Below are positions 17,145-25,997 of a stretch of DNA of 64,000 nt, piece by piece. The DNA lies in assembly GCA_039197065.1 (NCBI GenBank), contig JBCCUL010000007.1:124001-188000 (forward strand), written 5' to 3'. Within the stretch, counting starts at the first letter, position 1, and every line of letters starts with the position of its first letter. The DNA is from JANQPX01 sp039197065 (GTDB lineage Bacteria; Pseudomonadota; Alphaproteobacteria; Geminicoccales; Geminicoccaceae). Under the pieces are notes generated by a model. The model saw only the letters and a program-made list of their open reading frames with translations. It ran no database searches and was not told the origin of the DNA. A program made the position numbers and the translations under genes.

Positions 17145-18572
17145 TCAGGTCGATCGAGGCAGTAAGGCGCGCCTGGCGACAAATCTCATGCCTCGATAAA
17201 GAGACCGTCCGAGAAACTTAACGCCCCTGGCTAGCGGCGCGGGCAGGCCTCTATTCACACATTTCACGACAAACCGGCTCGATCTCACCACGAACTGGCT
17301 GATCGCGACCCGCCTTGCCTCACGTCGGATCTTGAGGTCGATCTGACGCTGCCACTCTCCGACCTCAGTCAACGGCACTGGCGCCGTCGTCCGCGCCACG
17401 GCCACCTCATCCACGACCTGATCAAAATGCATGGCGAAGGCGTTATATCCCCATCGCCCGGAGCGCGCTACCTCCTGGTAGCATTGCTCGGTGATTTTCG
17501 TAACTTTTGCGTGATCTTTCAGCGCAGCCACGACCTCGTCCATATTGCTGTGGTCACGCTTTAGAGGAACGTAATGACGCCAGGGCTCCAGCACAGCTGA
17601 ATAGCTGCCGGGATAGAGAATCATCAGGGTCTTGAGAGCAGCTGCTTCGAATATACGCGGTGAGATGACCCGAATAGCACCATGTTGCTCATCGATGCCT
17701 CGCAGCAGGCGTGCCTGCACGTCCTCGAATGACGCGTCCGGGTGGTCGCGCTCGAAGGTCTCGACACGGCTTTTGAGCGTGCCGTCGAAATCGAAGGCGC
17801 TGATCGCGCTCTCACTACCAAGCACGGCACGACAGTTACCGAGAAAATCGATCCAGGCCTCACCATAGAGCCGGTCTGTCTCGCGGCTGGAGATGTCGCA
17901 GGTTAGGCCGTAGCACTCGGCGTCGGCGGCGAAGCGCTCGCCGATCGTCCACTTCTCCTGAGCTGCCTGACCCAGCCAGGCCGGCAACTTACGCGCCCTG
18001 TAGCCGACGTCGATCGAGCGTTCCTCGAAGGGAGGCGGTGTACGCTCGCAAAGATCTTCCGGCACGAATCCGGTAAGCGTGTGCTCAATGCGGACAGTAT
18101 CAAACCAGGGATGATGATAGATTCTGCGCGTCACCTCGGGATTGGTCACGGTGAAGAGCACATCCACGCCAAGATCGCGGATCGCTTCGGCCGAAGCATC
18201 GATCCAGCGATACTCGTCTTGAAGAAAAGCGATCTTGGTGCCGGCAAAGGCTTTGATCCTGCTTGCCAGCGATGCCGGAACATGGCCCGGATAGCCGATC
18301 GCTACCGAATAATGGGTGACCACGACATCGAACCGATCGAGATCCAGGTCGATGGTGGCACCACCTCTCGCATCCAGCGCCAGAACATTGTGTCGGCTGC
18401 GGCTCAAGAACGCCTGAATATGATCCTCGACCGTACCGATATGCCGGGCACACTGATCGCAAAGGAGGAGGATGTTCAAGCTGGAAAGATCCGGCAGCCG
18501 GCTTCCGTTTGTGCCATCCTCTAGATCGTCCCAATTCTCATTCTGCCAACTATTCGGCAAAGCGTTGATCAT
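17145..18572 (-). CDS. CgeB-like glycosyltransferase, paralogue of 8988
   Basis: A 475-residue protein; the start at 18572 is chosen because the ATG follows GTGAGGGAAAC and because an upstream extension would run into the preceding methyltransferase gene. After a variable N-terminus it shows NILLLCDQCARHIGTVEDH, a Rossmann-type first strand and loop, then TKIAFLQDEYRW. The C-terminal part has VISPRIFEAAALKTLMIL and the HYVPLKRDHSNMDEV tail, the CgeB/YkvP (PF13524-like) signature shared with the gene at 8988. It probably transfers a sugar to the cell-surface polysaccharide in the cytoplasm. A basic C-terminus with hydrophobic residues could touch the membrane. Donor and acceptor are unknown. 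Confidence 0.72.
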   Translation of the reverse strand: MINALPNSWQNENWDDLEDGTNGSRLPDLSSLNILLLCDQCARHIGTVEDHIQAFLSRSRHNVLALDARGGATIDLDLDRFDVVVTHYSVAIGYPGHVPASLASRIKAFAGTKIAFLQDEYRWIDASAEAIRDLGVDVLFTVTNPEVTRRIYHHPWFDTVRIEHTLTGFVPEDLCERTPPPFEERSIDVGYRARKLPAWLGQAAQEKWTIGERFAADAECYGLTCDISSRETDRLYGEAWIDFLGNCRAVLGSESAISAFDFDGTLKSRVETFERDHPDASFEDVQARLLRGIDEQHGAIRVISPRIFEAAALKTLMILYPGSYSAVLEPWRHYVPLKRDHSNMDEVVAALKDHAKVTKITEQCYQEVARSGRWGYNAFAMHFDQVVDEVAVARTTAPVPLTEVGEWQRQIDLKIRREARRVAISQFVVRSSRFVVKCVNRGLPAPLARGVKFLGRSLYRGMRFVARRALLPRST

Positions 18573-18612
18573 GTTTCCCTCACTAAAGTCGTCAGGCAAA
18601 TCAACCCTGTCG

Positions 18613-19518
18613 CTAGACGGAGGTTCCTTTGTCAAGATGCGCGAGCTTCCTTGCGACCACCACGATCTCGCAGGGCGGCATGAACAAACGCGCGAACCAG
18701 GAAGGCCAACGGGTGACATCGGTCGGGTCGGAATTGCGGGCCTTCGCCCACTCTTGAAATTGTATATAGCGATCCATTCGCCATTGATTTGCCATCCAGA
18801 ACGGCTGTGGCCGACCTAGAACAAACCCGTCATAGTGAAATCGCTCAACCTTGAAGCCGGCGGATCGCATGTAGACTTTAAGGATATCTTTGTTGAAGCT
18901 GCGCATGTGAACGAATGGATAGGGGCAGCCGAGATGGGGCGAATAGGAGAGAAGACTCTCGCGGAATGGTACGCGAATGAAGGTTCTTCCGCTCATCTTC
19001 AACGCTCGGTTTATGGAAAACAGGAAGGAACCGAGATTGAGGACATGCTCCATCACGTCGGTCGACGTAATGATGTCGAACTGATCTTCGAACGGCAGGT
19101 TTTCGGCATTGGTCATGATCGGCAGGAGACGATCGTCACCTTTGGCGGCAGTGCGCAGATAAGGTAGCGCAATGTCGACCATGGTGACGGACGCAGCCCC
19201 ACGCTCTAACAACTTTCGGGCGAGGTGACCTTGGCCTGAACCAACATCACAGACCGAATCACCATCGAGCATGCCGACATAATCCACCATGTTGTCGACC
19301 TGATGCATCACATAGGCAGGGTCGAGAATGTCGTCCGCAAGATCTTGCTCCGCGATCTGGTCATAGTTCTCCAGATATCGTTTGAATATAGAGTTCTGCC
19401 GATCCTCGCTGGACAGCATCACCGGAATGCCACCGACGGTCTCCGCGAGCCAGCCACAGGACGGGCAGACGGCTTCCACATCTGGCAAGTGCCCCTGACA
19501 GTTCGGGCATAGGATCAA
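18613..19518 (-). CDS. SAM-dependent methyltransferase with N-terminal zinc ribbon
   Basis: A 301-residue protein. Residues 1-25 contain a zinc-ribbon knuckle pair, CPNC and CPSCGW. The methyltransferase domain follows: VCDVGSGQGHLARKLLERG (about 89-107), MVDIALPYL, and FDIITSTDVMEHV. The start is a TTG with GGAG 8 nt upstream; it is needed to include the first CxxC, since the next Met is at about residue 34. The zinc-ribbon plus Methyltransf_11 layout is common in O-antigen and glycan clusters. It lies directly downstream of wzt; in some O-antigen systems a methyltransferase ends chain growth before the Wzt C-terminal domain recognises it, so a capping role is a reasonable but untested idea. 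Confidence 0.82.
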   Translation of the reverse strand: MILCPNCQGHLPDVEAVCPSCGWLAETVGGIPVMLSSEDRQNSIFKRYLENYDQIAEQDLADDILDPAYVMHQVDNMVDYVGMLDGDSVCDVGSGQGHLARKLLERGAASVTMVDIALPYLRTAAKGDDRLLPIMTNAENLPFEDQFDIITSTDVMEHVLNLGSFLFSINRALKMSGRTFIRVPFRESLLSYSPHLGCPYPFVHMRSFNKDILKVYMRSAGFKVERFHYDGFVLGRPQPFWMANQWRMDRYIQFQEWAKARNSDPTDVTRWPSWFARLFMPPCEIVVVARKLAHLDKGTSV

Positions 19519-19555
19519 ACGTCAAACTCCGGACAGCGAGTTTTGCCACGGTGCC

Positions 19556-20923
19556 TCAGCATGCGAGCTTGTCTCGGCTTTCAGACGGGATGGTTTCCCA
19601 AGTCGGCTGAAGGCGAACCCGGCTGGGGTCCCTTCTAGCGTCGACGATTTCCAACATGCTTGCACGTGAGAGGATGTCATAGCGATGCGCAGATTCCGGT
19701 GACAACGGGTCCCAATCGGCATAGAGACCGGCGGACAACATATAGCGACCAACACCGATCGGGTGATCACGAAGCCAGGCGATATCCGTCACCACCTCTC
19801 CTGGCGAGATCTTAATGTCACGCTCGTCATGGACTAGGCGCGAGATGATCTGTCCACCTTCGTCGTAGATGACGAACAGGGGTGCACAAGGGAAGGTCCC
19901 CGCTTCGAGCGTCTCTATATCGACAGCAAGACCGATCTCTCGTCCGATCCCCGCCTTTGTCATCACGTTGCCCTGCCGATCGATCACGCGGACTTTCCGG
20001 ACCTGCAGTGGCCCAGTTCCACCCCAGCGCGCACCACCGGCCTCGTCCTCGCCGTCGGTGCGACGTCCGAGAACTTCGCCTAGGATCTTGTCGCGCATCC
20101 AGGCAGGCAGCGCACTATTGGTCCCCCTCTCTTCCGGATCAACCGAGCCGATCTTTTCCAGAACCGAGTGGATGAACTCTTCATAGGCGTTCACCACCTC
20201 GAGCGCTGGTCCGTCCATCACAACCTTGCCCATATCGAGCCAGATGACCCGATCGCAAAATTGCAGGACCTGGGACATGCTGTGTGACACCAATAATAAC
20301 GTGCAACCTGAGTTGGTGAGGCGCTTCACCCGATCGGCGGACTTGGCGCTGAAATAGGCATCGCCGGCACCCAGCACCTCGTCGATCACCAGAATATCCG
20401 GATGGATCGCAGTCGCGGTCGCAAACTGCAGACGTGAGCGCATGCCGAGTGAGTAGGTCTTGAAGGGCTGATGCAGGAAATCGCCGAGTTCGACGAAGTC
20501 GACGATCTCAACAATCGCCGCCTCGGTCTCGTCGGCGTTCAGGCCGTTATAGATCAAGGATGAGCGGATGTTCTGATAGCCGGTAAAATCAGGGTGAAAG
20601 CCCAGACCCACCTGCATCAGGGCTTGAACCGGCCCGCTTACGCGAACCATGCCCGATGTCGGCTGAATGGCGCTGGTCAGGATTTTCAAGAGCGTTGTCT
20701 TGCCAGCCCCGTTGCGGCCAACGATGCCGACCCGTTCACCGGCGCCGATCGAAAGCGATAGATGCTCCAAGGCTTGAAAATGCTGCACCTTCGTCTTTCG
20801 CCAGAAACGGTAGCGCTCGAGTCCGCTCACGCCCCAGATCTGATCGCGAATGCTGCCGTAGAGGCGATAAACCTTGGAGAGATCATCCAGCTCGATGACG
20901 CTGTTCTGGCCTAATTCAGACAT
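19556..20923 (-). CDS. wzt: polysaccharide ABC exporter, ATP-binding subunit Wzt
   Basis: A 455-residue ATPase. The N-terminal ABC domain has Walker A GRNGAGKTTLL (residues 69-79), a short LGMRSRLQFA signature variant typical of Wzt/TagH, Walker B ILVIDEVLGAGD and the switch LLVSHS. An extra C-terminal domain (about residues 310-440, IDRQGNVMTKAGIGREI onwards) matches the Wzt_C beta-sandwich that, in known systems, recognises the non-reducing end of the O-polysaccharide. Together with Wzm it exports lipid-linked glycan across the inner membrane. The ATG overlaps the wzm stop by 8 bp. Presence of Wzt_C suggests that chains are capped before export. Confidence 0.93.
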   Translation of the reverse strand: MSELGQNSVIELDDLSKVYRLYGSIRDQIWGVSGLERYRFWRKTKVQHFQALEHLSLSIGAGERVGIVGRNGAGKTTLLKILTSAIQPTSGMVRVSGPVQALMQVGLGFHPDFTGYQNIRSSLIYNGLNADETEAAIVEIVDFVELGDFLHQPFKTYSLGMRSRLQFATATAIHPDILVIDEVLGAGDAYFSAKSADRVKRLTNSGCTLLLVSHSMSQVLQFCDRVIWLDMGKVVMDGPALEVVNAYEEFIHSVLEKIGSVDPEERGTNSALPAWMRDKILGEVLGRRTDGEDEAGGARWGGTGPLQVRKVRVIDRQGNVMTKAGIGREIGLAVDIETLEAGTFPCAPLFVIYDEGGQIISRLVHDERDIKISPGEVVTDIAWLRDHPIGVGRYMLSAGLYADWDPLSPESAHRYDILSRASMLEIVDARRDPSRVRLQPTWETIPSESRDKLAC

Positions 20924-21728
20924 GATCGAGCACGGCTGTTTTGCCCCAGCCGAAAGCTGCGAACATGGTGTGAAAAGAGATGACCGCGATGAGCGCGCCG
21001 CCGATCAGAATCTCCACCGGCGGCACCTGACCGAGCACCAGAACCTGCTGGAAGGACGACACATAGTAGGAGAGCGGATTGGCGTACATCATAATGCGAA
21101 ACGCGCCGGTCAGCATATCAGGCGTATAGGCGATGGGGCTGGAGATCAGCAGCATGATGATCAGATAGGTGAGCATCTGCTGCACATCCTTGGCGACAAG
21201 ATTGGCAAGCGACAGGAACCAGACCAGACCCGCGACAGCCATCGCCATGGCGAGCGCTATCGCCGGCACCAGGAGCCAGGTGATCAGCGGTCCGCCGAAG
21301 AAAAGGAGCTTCAGCCCGGCGATGATCGTGAAACCCACCAGAAGCATCGGACCAGCCGAGAGCACCTCACGAAGCGGGATCAGCTCGGCGGGAAACACCG
21401 CGTTCATGAGAAGCGCCTGATCCTTGACCAGCGATCCGGTGCCGGCGGAAAGGGCCTGGCTAAACGTCAAAAACGGAACGAGCCCCGCGAAGATATAGAG
21501 GACATAGTCGCTCTTGCTCATGACCGTCGGACGGAAGTCGAAGACAACGGTGTAGACAATCGCATAGAGCGACAGCAGCATCGCTGGCCCGAGAAACAGC
21601 CAGGACATGCCGAGCAGCGAGCCCGCATAGCGAGAGCGCAAAGACACCTTGATGCTGTTCCAGAGCAGCGGCCAGTAGTGGAAGATCATCCAATAGGGCT
21701 TGAGAAGAGCCGGCCCGGCGTAGTTCAT
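20916..21728 (-). CDS. wzm: polysaccharide ABC exporter, permease subunit Wzm
   Basis: A 270-residue ABC-2 type permease with about six membrane helices and an N-terminal amphipathic segment (PYWMIFHYWPLLWNSIKV). The start at 21728 is set by a GAGGAGG ribosome-binding site 8 nt upstream; a longer reading frame would overlap the aminotransferase gene. RSRYAGSLLGMSW and LVFGQ-like LVLGQVPP segments are typical of Wzm/TagG/KpsM. It forms the membrane channel of the exporter with Wzt. It follows the WbpE-like gene after 13 bp. Confidence 0.93.
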   Translation of the reverse strand: MNYAGPALLKPYWMIFHYWPLLWNSIKVSLRSRYAGSLLGMSWLFLGPAMLLSLYAIVYTVVFDFRPTVMSKSDYVLYIFAGLVPFLTFSQALSAGTGSLVKDQALLMNAVFPAELIPLREVLSAGPMLLVGFTIIAGLKLLFFGGPLITWLLVPAIALAMAMAVAGLVWFLSLANLVAKDVQQMLTYLIIMLLISSPIAYTPDMLTGAFRIMMYANPLSYYVSSFQQVLVLGQVPPVEILIGGALIAVISFHTMFAAFGWGKTAVLDHV

Positions 21729-21741
21729 CGGCACCGCCTCC

Positions 21742-22890
21742 TCAGCCGAAGGCCGCGACGGTGTCGGGGCTGCAAACCTGGATGACCGCATCGGCGATCC
21801 GATCCTGCACATCGGGCTCAAGATAGGGATGCATGGGCAGGCTCAAAACCTCGGCCGAGAGCCTGTCCGCGACGGGCACGCCAGCGGGCGCTTTCGGGAA
21901 GTGGTCGTAGCCGGTCTGTCGATTGAGCGGGATCGGATAGTAGATCACCGAAGGGATGCCGGCATCCGCCAACGCCGCCTTCAGCCTGTCGCGATCCTGG
22001 CAACGCAGCGTGTATTGCGCCCAGGACGATCGGCAACCTAGCTTGAGCCTGGGCAGCTCGACGAAGCCATCGAGCGCTGCAGCGTAACGCTCGGCGACGC
22101 GATCGCGCTTCTCCAGCTCATCCTCGAAGATCGAGAGCTTCTCCAGAAGAATAGCGGCCTGAAGCGTATCCAGCCGGCTGTTCAGGCCGATCCTGACATT
22201 GTCGTAGCGGTCATTGCCTTTGCCATGGGCTCGAATCGAGCGGAGCAGATCGGCTTTGGCCACATCGTTGGTGAAAACAGCGCCGCCATCGCCGTAGCAC
22301 CCGAAGGGCTTGGCTGGGAAAAAGCTGGTCGTCGTGTAGTCCCCAAACGTCCCGACGCGGCGCCCATCCCGTGAACCGCCGAAGCTCTGCGCGGCATCAG
22401 CGATCACCAAGAGACCGTGCCGATCGGCGACGTCCTGGAGTGCTGCATAATCCGCGGGCTGTCCAAACAGGTCGACGGCGATGACGGCGCGTGGTCGAAG
22501 GCCTCGTGTCTTCGCATCGACGATCCCCGTCTCCAGGCTTTCGGGATCAATGTTGAAATCATCATCACATACATCGACGAAAAAAGGTGTTGCTCCGATC
22601 TGGGCGGGCGCTTCGGCCGTTGCGATAAAGGTGAAGGCCGGGACGAAGACCGCATCGCCGGGACCGACATTTTCCGCCATCAGCACCATGGTGATCGCAT
22701 CGGTGCCGTTGGCGCAGGTGACGGTATGGGCGGCGCCTGTAAATGCGGAAAGAGAGGCTTCGAGCTCGCCGACCTCCGGTCCCAAAATCATCTTGCCATG
22801 CTCGAGGACGCGCATGATCGCCTGCTCGATGCGCGCGCCAAGGCGTTTGCGCTGCGCTTGGAGATCGATGAAGGGTATCGCGTCAGCCAT
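21742..22890 (-). CDS. DegT/DnrJ/EryC1 aminotransferase (WbpE/WlbC-like)
   Basis: A 382-residue PLP-dependent sugar aminotransferase. The PLP lysine is Lys194 in SFFPAKPFGCYGDGG, the aspartate pairing with the pyridine nitrogen is Asp165 in IADAAQSFGG, and CANGTDAI (59-66) binds phosphate. Within this cluster the most likely reaction is transfer of an amino group from glutamate to the 3-keto-nucleotide sugar made by the oxidoreductase at 23499, giving UDP-2-acetamido-3-amino-2,3-dideoxyglucuronic acid. The start is an ATG 3 bp after the acetyltransferase stop. The specific assignment is inferred from neighbours. Confidence 0.92.
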   Translation of the reverse strand: MADAIPFIDLQAQRKRLGARIEQAIMRVLEHGKMILGPEVGELEASLSAFTGAAHTVTCANGTDAITMVLMAENVGPGDAVFVPAFTFIATAEAPAQIGATPFFVDVCDDDFNIDPESLETGIVDAKTRGLRPRAVIAVDLFGQPADYAALQDVADRHGLLVIADAAQSFGGSRDGRRVGTFGDYTTTSFFPAKPFGCYGDGGAVFTNDVAKADLLRSIRAHGKGNDRYDNVRIGLNSRLDTLQAAILLEKLSIFEDELEKRDRVAERYAAALDGFVELPRLKLGCRSSWAQYTLRCQDRDRLKAALADAGIPSVIYYPIPLNRQTGYDHFPKAPAGVPVADRLSAEVLSLPMHPYLEPDVQDRIADAVIQVCSPDTVAAFG

Positions 22891-22893
22891 CGC

Positions 22894-23502
22894 TCACGAC
22901 AGGCGTTGGAGCCCGCCCTCCTCCGTTTCCCGATATCGGCTGCCGTCGATCGGGCAGACGAGATCGTCGCCCAAACGCCCACCGGCTTCGCTCATCCAGC
23001 CGACGCGACGCGCCGGCACGCCGACCATGAGCGCATGATCTGGCACGTCAGCCGTCACGACGGCGCCCGCACCGATGAAGCAATAGGCGCCGAGCGTGTG
23101 GCCGCAGACGATCGTTGCGTTCGCGCCGATGGTGGCGCCACGCTTGACCAACGTCTTTCGAAACTCGCTCTTCCGTTCGATTTCGGCGCGCGGGTTGTCG
23201 ACATTGGTGAACACGGCGGATGGTCCGCAAAAGACGCCGTCTTCGAGATCGACGCCTTTGTAGAGGCTGACATTGTTTTGGATCTTGCAGCGATCACCGA
23301 CGCGAACATCCGGGCCGACCATCACGTTCTGACCGAGGCTGCAGTCCCGGCCGAGCGTTACATCGCGAAGAATATGACAGAAATGCCAGATCTTGGTGCC
23401 GGGGCCGATCTCGACCGGGCTGTCGACATAGGCGCTTTCGTGGATGAAGACATCTGGGAACGGCGATTGCTCGTCGGCTGCAGCGTCCATCGGTTGTCTC
23501 AA
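22894..23502 (-). CDS. left-handed beta-helix N-acetyltransferase (WbpD/WlbB-like)
   Basis: A 202-residue hexapeptide-repeat acyltransferase. Repeats run from about residue 20 to 150 (IHESAYVDSPVEIG, KIWHFCHILRDVTLG, SLGQNVMVGPDVRVGD, KIQNNVSLYKGVDLEDG). FTNVDNPRAEIERKSEF and RGATIGANATIVCGHTLG match the WbpD/WlbB acetyl-CoA and substrate-binding loops. It should acetylate the 3-amino group formed by the aminotransferase, using acetyl-CoA. The C-terminal ~40 residues are outside the helix. It overlaps the oxidoreductase gene by 4 bp. Trimeric assembly is known for the family. Confidence 0.9.
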   Translation of the reverse strand: MRQPMDAAADEQSPFPDVFIHESAYVDSPVEIGPGTKIWHFCHILRDVTLGRDCSLGQNVMVGPDVRVGDRCKIQNNVSLYKGVDLEDGVFCGPSAVFTNVDNPRAEIERKSEFRKTLVKRGATIGANATIVCGHTLGAYCFIGAGAVVTADVPDHALMVGVPARRVGWMSEAGGRLGDDLVCPIDGSRYRETEEGGLQRLS

Positions 23503-24572
23503 AGATAGCGCTTGGTAAACGCGTGCGGCTCGCCAGCCGCCGGCGCAGGCTCAAGCGAGCGCACCGTCGAAACCAGCTCGATCGACGGGCGTACATCATC
23601 GAGGCCGAAGCCTTCGCCGCCGATGATGTGGCGATAGCTCTCGCTGTGCAGATCGGTAAAACCGCCGGAGAATTCCACCTCCTCGCCATCGACGGTAATG
23701 GAGCGATAGGTCGGCTGCTTGCCTTCGAGATGATCCGGCAGATCGCTGCTGTCCACAGACAGGAACCAGCGTACACGCGCCTGCTCGAGTTGGAGAAAGC
23801 CTGCGGACCGTTCCGCCTCGCGCAGATGGACGACATTCTCCTGGCAGGGACCGAACACGAAGCCGAGCATGTCGAAGAAGTGCACGCCGATATTGGTGGC
23901 GACACCGCCAGATTTGCGCTCGTCCCCCTTCCAGGACACATGATACCAGCCGCCGCGCGACGTGATGTAAGTGAGATCGACCTGATGTTCACGCTCAGGC
24001 TCGGCTTCAATGCGCTGCTTCAGCTCGATGATCGCAGGATGCAGACGAAGCTGAAGGATCGTGTTGATCTTGCGCCCCGATTGCGCCTCGACCTCGGCGA
24101 GCCCATCGATGTTCCAGGGGTTGAGCACAAGCGGCTTTTCGCAGATCGCATCGGCATCCGAGCGAAGGGCGAAGCGCGCATGGGCGTCATGCATATAGTT
24201 TGGCGAACAGATGCTGACATAGTCAAGCGCTTCGCCCTGCCGCCTGAGCTTGTCGACATGCCGATCGAAACGCTCGAACTCCACGAAGAAGCGCGCGTTC
24301 GGGTAGAAGCTGTCAATGACGCCAACCGAATCGTTGGGATCGAAGGCGCAGACCAGATCGCCATCGATGGCCTTGATGGCTTTCATATGCCGTGGTGCGA
24401 CGAAGCCTGCGGCGCCGATCAGGGCAAAGCTGGGCGATGAAGGCGTTGACGAACTTCGGTCCTGCAAGATCGAAACGTCCTGGCGAATGGTGAACTGAAT
24501 CGGACTGTTCAAGCAGTCTGCGGCATTCGAGAAAGTCTTGTCGTGCTGTACAATCTTGATGCGCTGCTGCAT
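23499..24572 (-). CDS. Gfo/Idh/MocA oxidoreductase (WbpB/WlbA-like 3-dehydrogenase)
   Basis: A 357-residue NAD-dependent oxidoreductase, first gene of the operon. The nucleotide-binding GAAGFVAPRH lies at about residues 53-62, YVSICSPNYMHDAHARFAL at about 118-136 and the catalytic EKP at 145-147 within ICEKPLVLNPWN. These stretches agree closely with WlbA/WbpB, which oxidises C3 of UDP-GlcNAc-uronic acid. I chose the ATG at 24572; about 50 residues precede the Rossmann motif, which is longer than usual, and no good ribosome-binding site is visible, so the true start may be further inside. It faces the GT4 gene at 24714. Confidence 0.88.
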   Translation of the reverse strand: MQQRIKIVQHDKTFSNAADCLNSPIQFTIRQDVSILQDRSSSTPSSPSFALIGAAGFVAPRHMKAIKAIDGDLVCAFDPNDSVGVIDSFYPNARFFVEFERFDRHVDKLRRQGEALDYVSICSPNYMHDAHARFALRSDADAICEKPLVLNPWNIDGLAEVEAQSGRKINTILQLRLHPAIIELKQRIEAEPEREHQVDLTYITSRGGWYHVSWKGDERKSGGVATNIGVHFFDMLGFVFGPCQENVVHLREAERSAGFLQLEQARVRWFLSVDSSDLPDHLEGKQPTYRSITVDGEEVEFSGGFTDLHSESYRHIIGGEGFGLDDVRPSIELVSTVRSLEPAPAAGEPHAFTKRYL

Positions 24573-24713
24573 AGCAAACCGACAGCCGCAAATCAACCAG
24601 AGGACGGCTTGCGCGGTCTAAGTTGTCATCGACTTACGCGACTGATAGGTCTTGGTCCGCCCCAGGCGGAGGGCGTATGATGACGCCAAGCGGACGCCGC
24701 TGCGGCAAGCCGA

Positions 24714-25997
24714 ATGGAACAGCCCTTGCCCCTTAGCGTCACGCATCTATCCCACAATGATATGAAGGGCGGCGGCGCACTGGCCTGCTACCGACTGCAC
24801 CGAGCGCTCCTGGACCAGGGCGCCGAAAGCCGCATGCTGGTTCTCAAGCGGTATCAGCGCGATGCGACGGTCACCAAAGTTGACGCCGGTCCTTTCACAA
24901 CGCCAATTCACGCAGCCGATCGGCTGTTGCGCCGGGCTTACAGAAAGCGCATGGCCGATCGCATCTGGTCGCCAGGGTGCTTCGGGATCGGCGGCGTGCA
25001 GCGACATCCGCTGGTGCAAGACAGCGATATCCTCTCGCTCTATTGGATCAATGGCGGCTTTCTCTCCGTCGGCGGCGTCGACCGTATCTTGCGCCTGAAC
25101 AAGCCTGTGGTTTGGCGTCTTTCCGACCTCTGGCCCTTGACTGGCGGCTGTCATCATCCCGGGGACTGCGACCGTTTCAAGACGGCATGCGCATGCTGCC
25201 CGCAGCTCGGCAGCCATGCCCCGCATGATCTTGCCTCCAGACAATGGCAACGAAAGCTGCGCTGGCCTAAACAGGATCTAACGGTGGTTGCGCCCAGCAA
25301 ATGGCTCGCCGATCTCGCCGCCGAGAGCGCGCTTCTTCGGGGCGTCAGGATCGAGCACATCACCACCGGCATCGATCTCGATATCTTCAAGCCTTTGTCG
25401 AAAGCCGAAGCCCGTCACAGACTCGGTCTGCCGTTGGATCGACAGCTGATCCTGTTCGGCGCCAACAACGCGACCGCCAACCCGCGCAAGGGTTTTTCCG
25501 AACTCGTCGACGCACTCAGGATATTGAGGGATCAAAACGGCGAGACAGCGTTCAACCTCGTGCTGTTCGGCGGCGACAGGACGCCCGCCCTGCCCCTCGA
25601 TCTGACATTGCATGACCAGGGCGTGATCGAGGAGGAGGCGGAAAAAGCATGTCTCTTCGCGGCGGCCGATCTGTTCGTGACGCCATCCCTAGAAGAGAAT
25701 TTGCCGAATACCGTGATTGAAGCGATGGCGGCCGGCACGCCTGCGGTCGCTTTCGATGTCGGCGGTACGGGTGAACTGATCGATCATGGGGCGACTGGCT
25801 ACCTGGCGTCGCCCGGCGACAGCGTTGATCTCGCCCGCGGCCTGAAAACTGTCCTTTCGACCACCGCATCAAGTAGCCCCATGGGCGAGCGAGCCCATAG
25901 GGCCATTGCAGTTGCACATGATCAGCGCGACATCGCTCGTCGCTATCTCGATCTCTTCAGCGAGCTTCGTGCAGCGAGAAAGCCTGTTCAGGCATAA
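24714..25997 (+). CDS. GT4-family glycosyltransferase
   Basis: A 427-residue GT-B glycosyltransferase. The N-terminal lobe shows THLSHNDMKGGGALACYRLH (donor/acceptor loop), VWRLSDLWPLTGGCHHPG with a CxxxxxxxxCxxC-like cysteine cluster (GDCDRFKTACACCPQLG), and the C-terminal lobe has FGANNATANPRKG and the GT4 motif PSLEENLPNTVIEAMAAGTPAVAFDVGG. The middle section resembles WcaC-type colanic-acid transferases. It is divergent from the operon at 8988-24572 across a 141-bp gap and probably adds one sugar of the same polymer on the cytoplasmic face. Its 3' end overlaps the convergent DoxX gene by 10 bp. Confidence 0.9.
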   Translation: MEQPLPLSVTHLSHNDMKGGGALACYRLHRALLDQGAESRMLVLKRYQRDATVTKVDAGPFTTPIHAADRLLRRAYRKRMADRIWSPGCFGIGGVQRHPLVQDSDILSLYWINGGFLSVGGVDRILRLNKPVVWRLSDLWPLTGGCHHPGDCDRFKTACACCPQLGSHAPHDLASRQWQRKLRWPKQDLTVVAPSKWLADLAAESALLRGVRIEHITTGIDLDIFKPLSKAEARHRLGLPLDRQLILFGANNATANPRKGFSELVDALRILRDQNGETAFNLVLFGGDRTPALPLDLTLHDQGVIEEEAEKACLFAAADLFVTPSLEENLPNTVIEAMAAGTPAVAFDVGGTGELIDHGATGYLASPGDSVDLARGLKTVLSTTASSSPMGERAHRAIAVAHDQRDIARRYLDLFSELRAARKPVQA

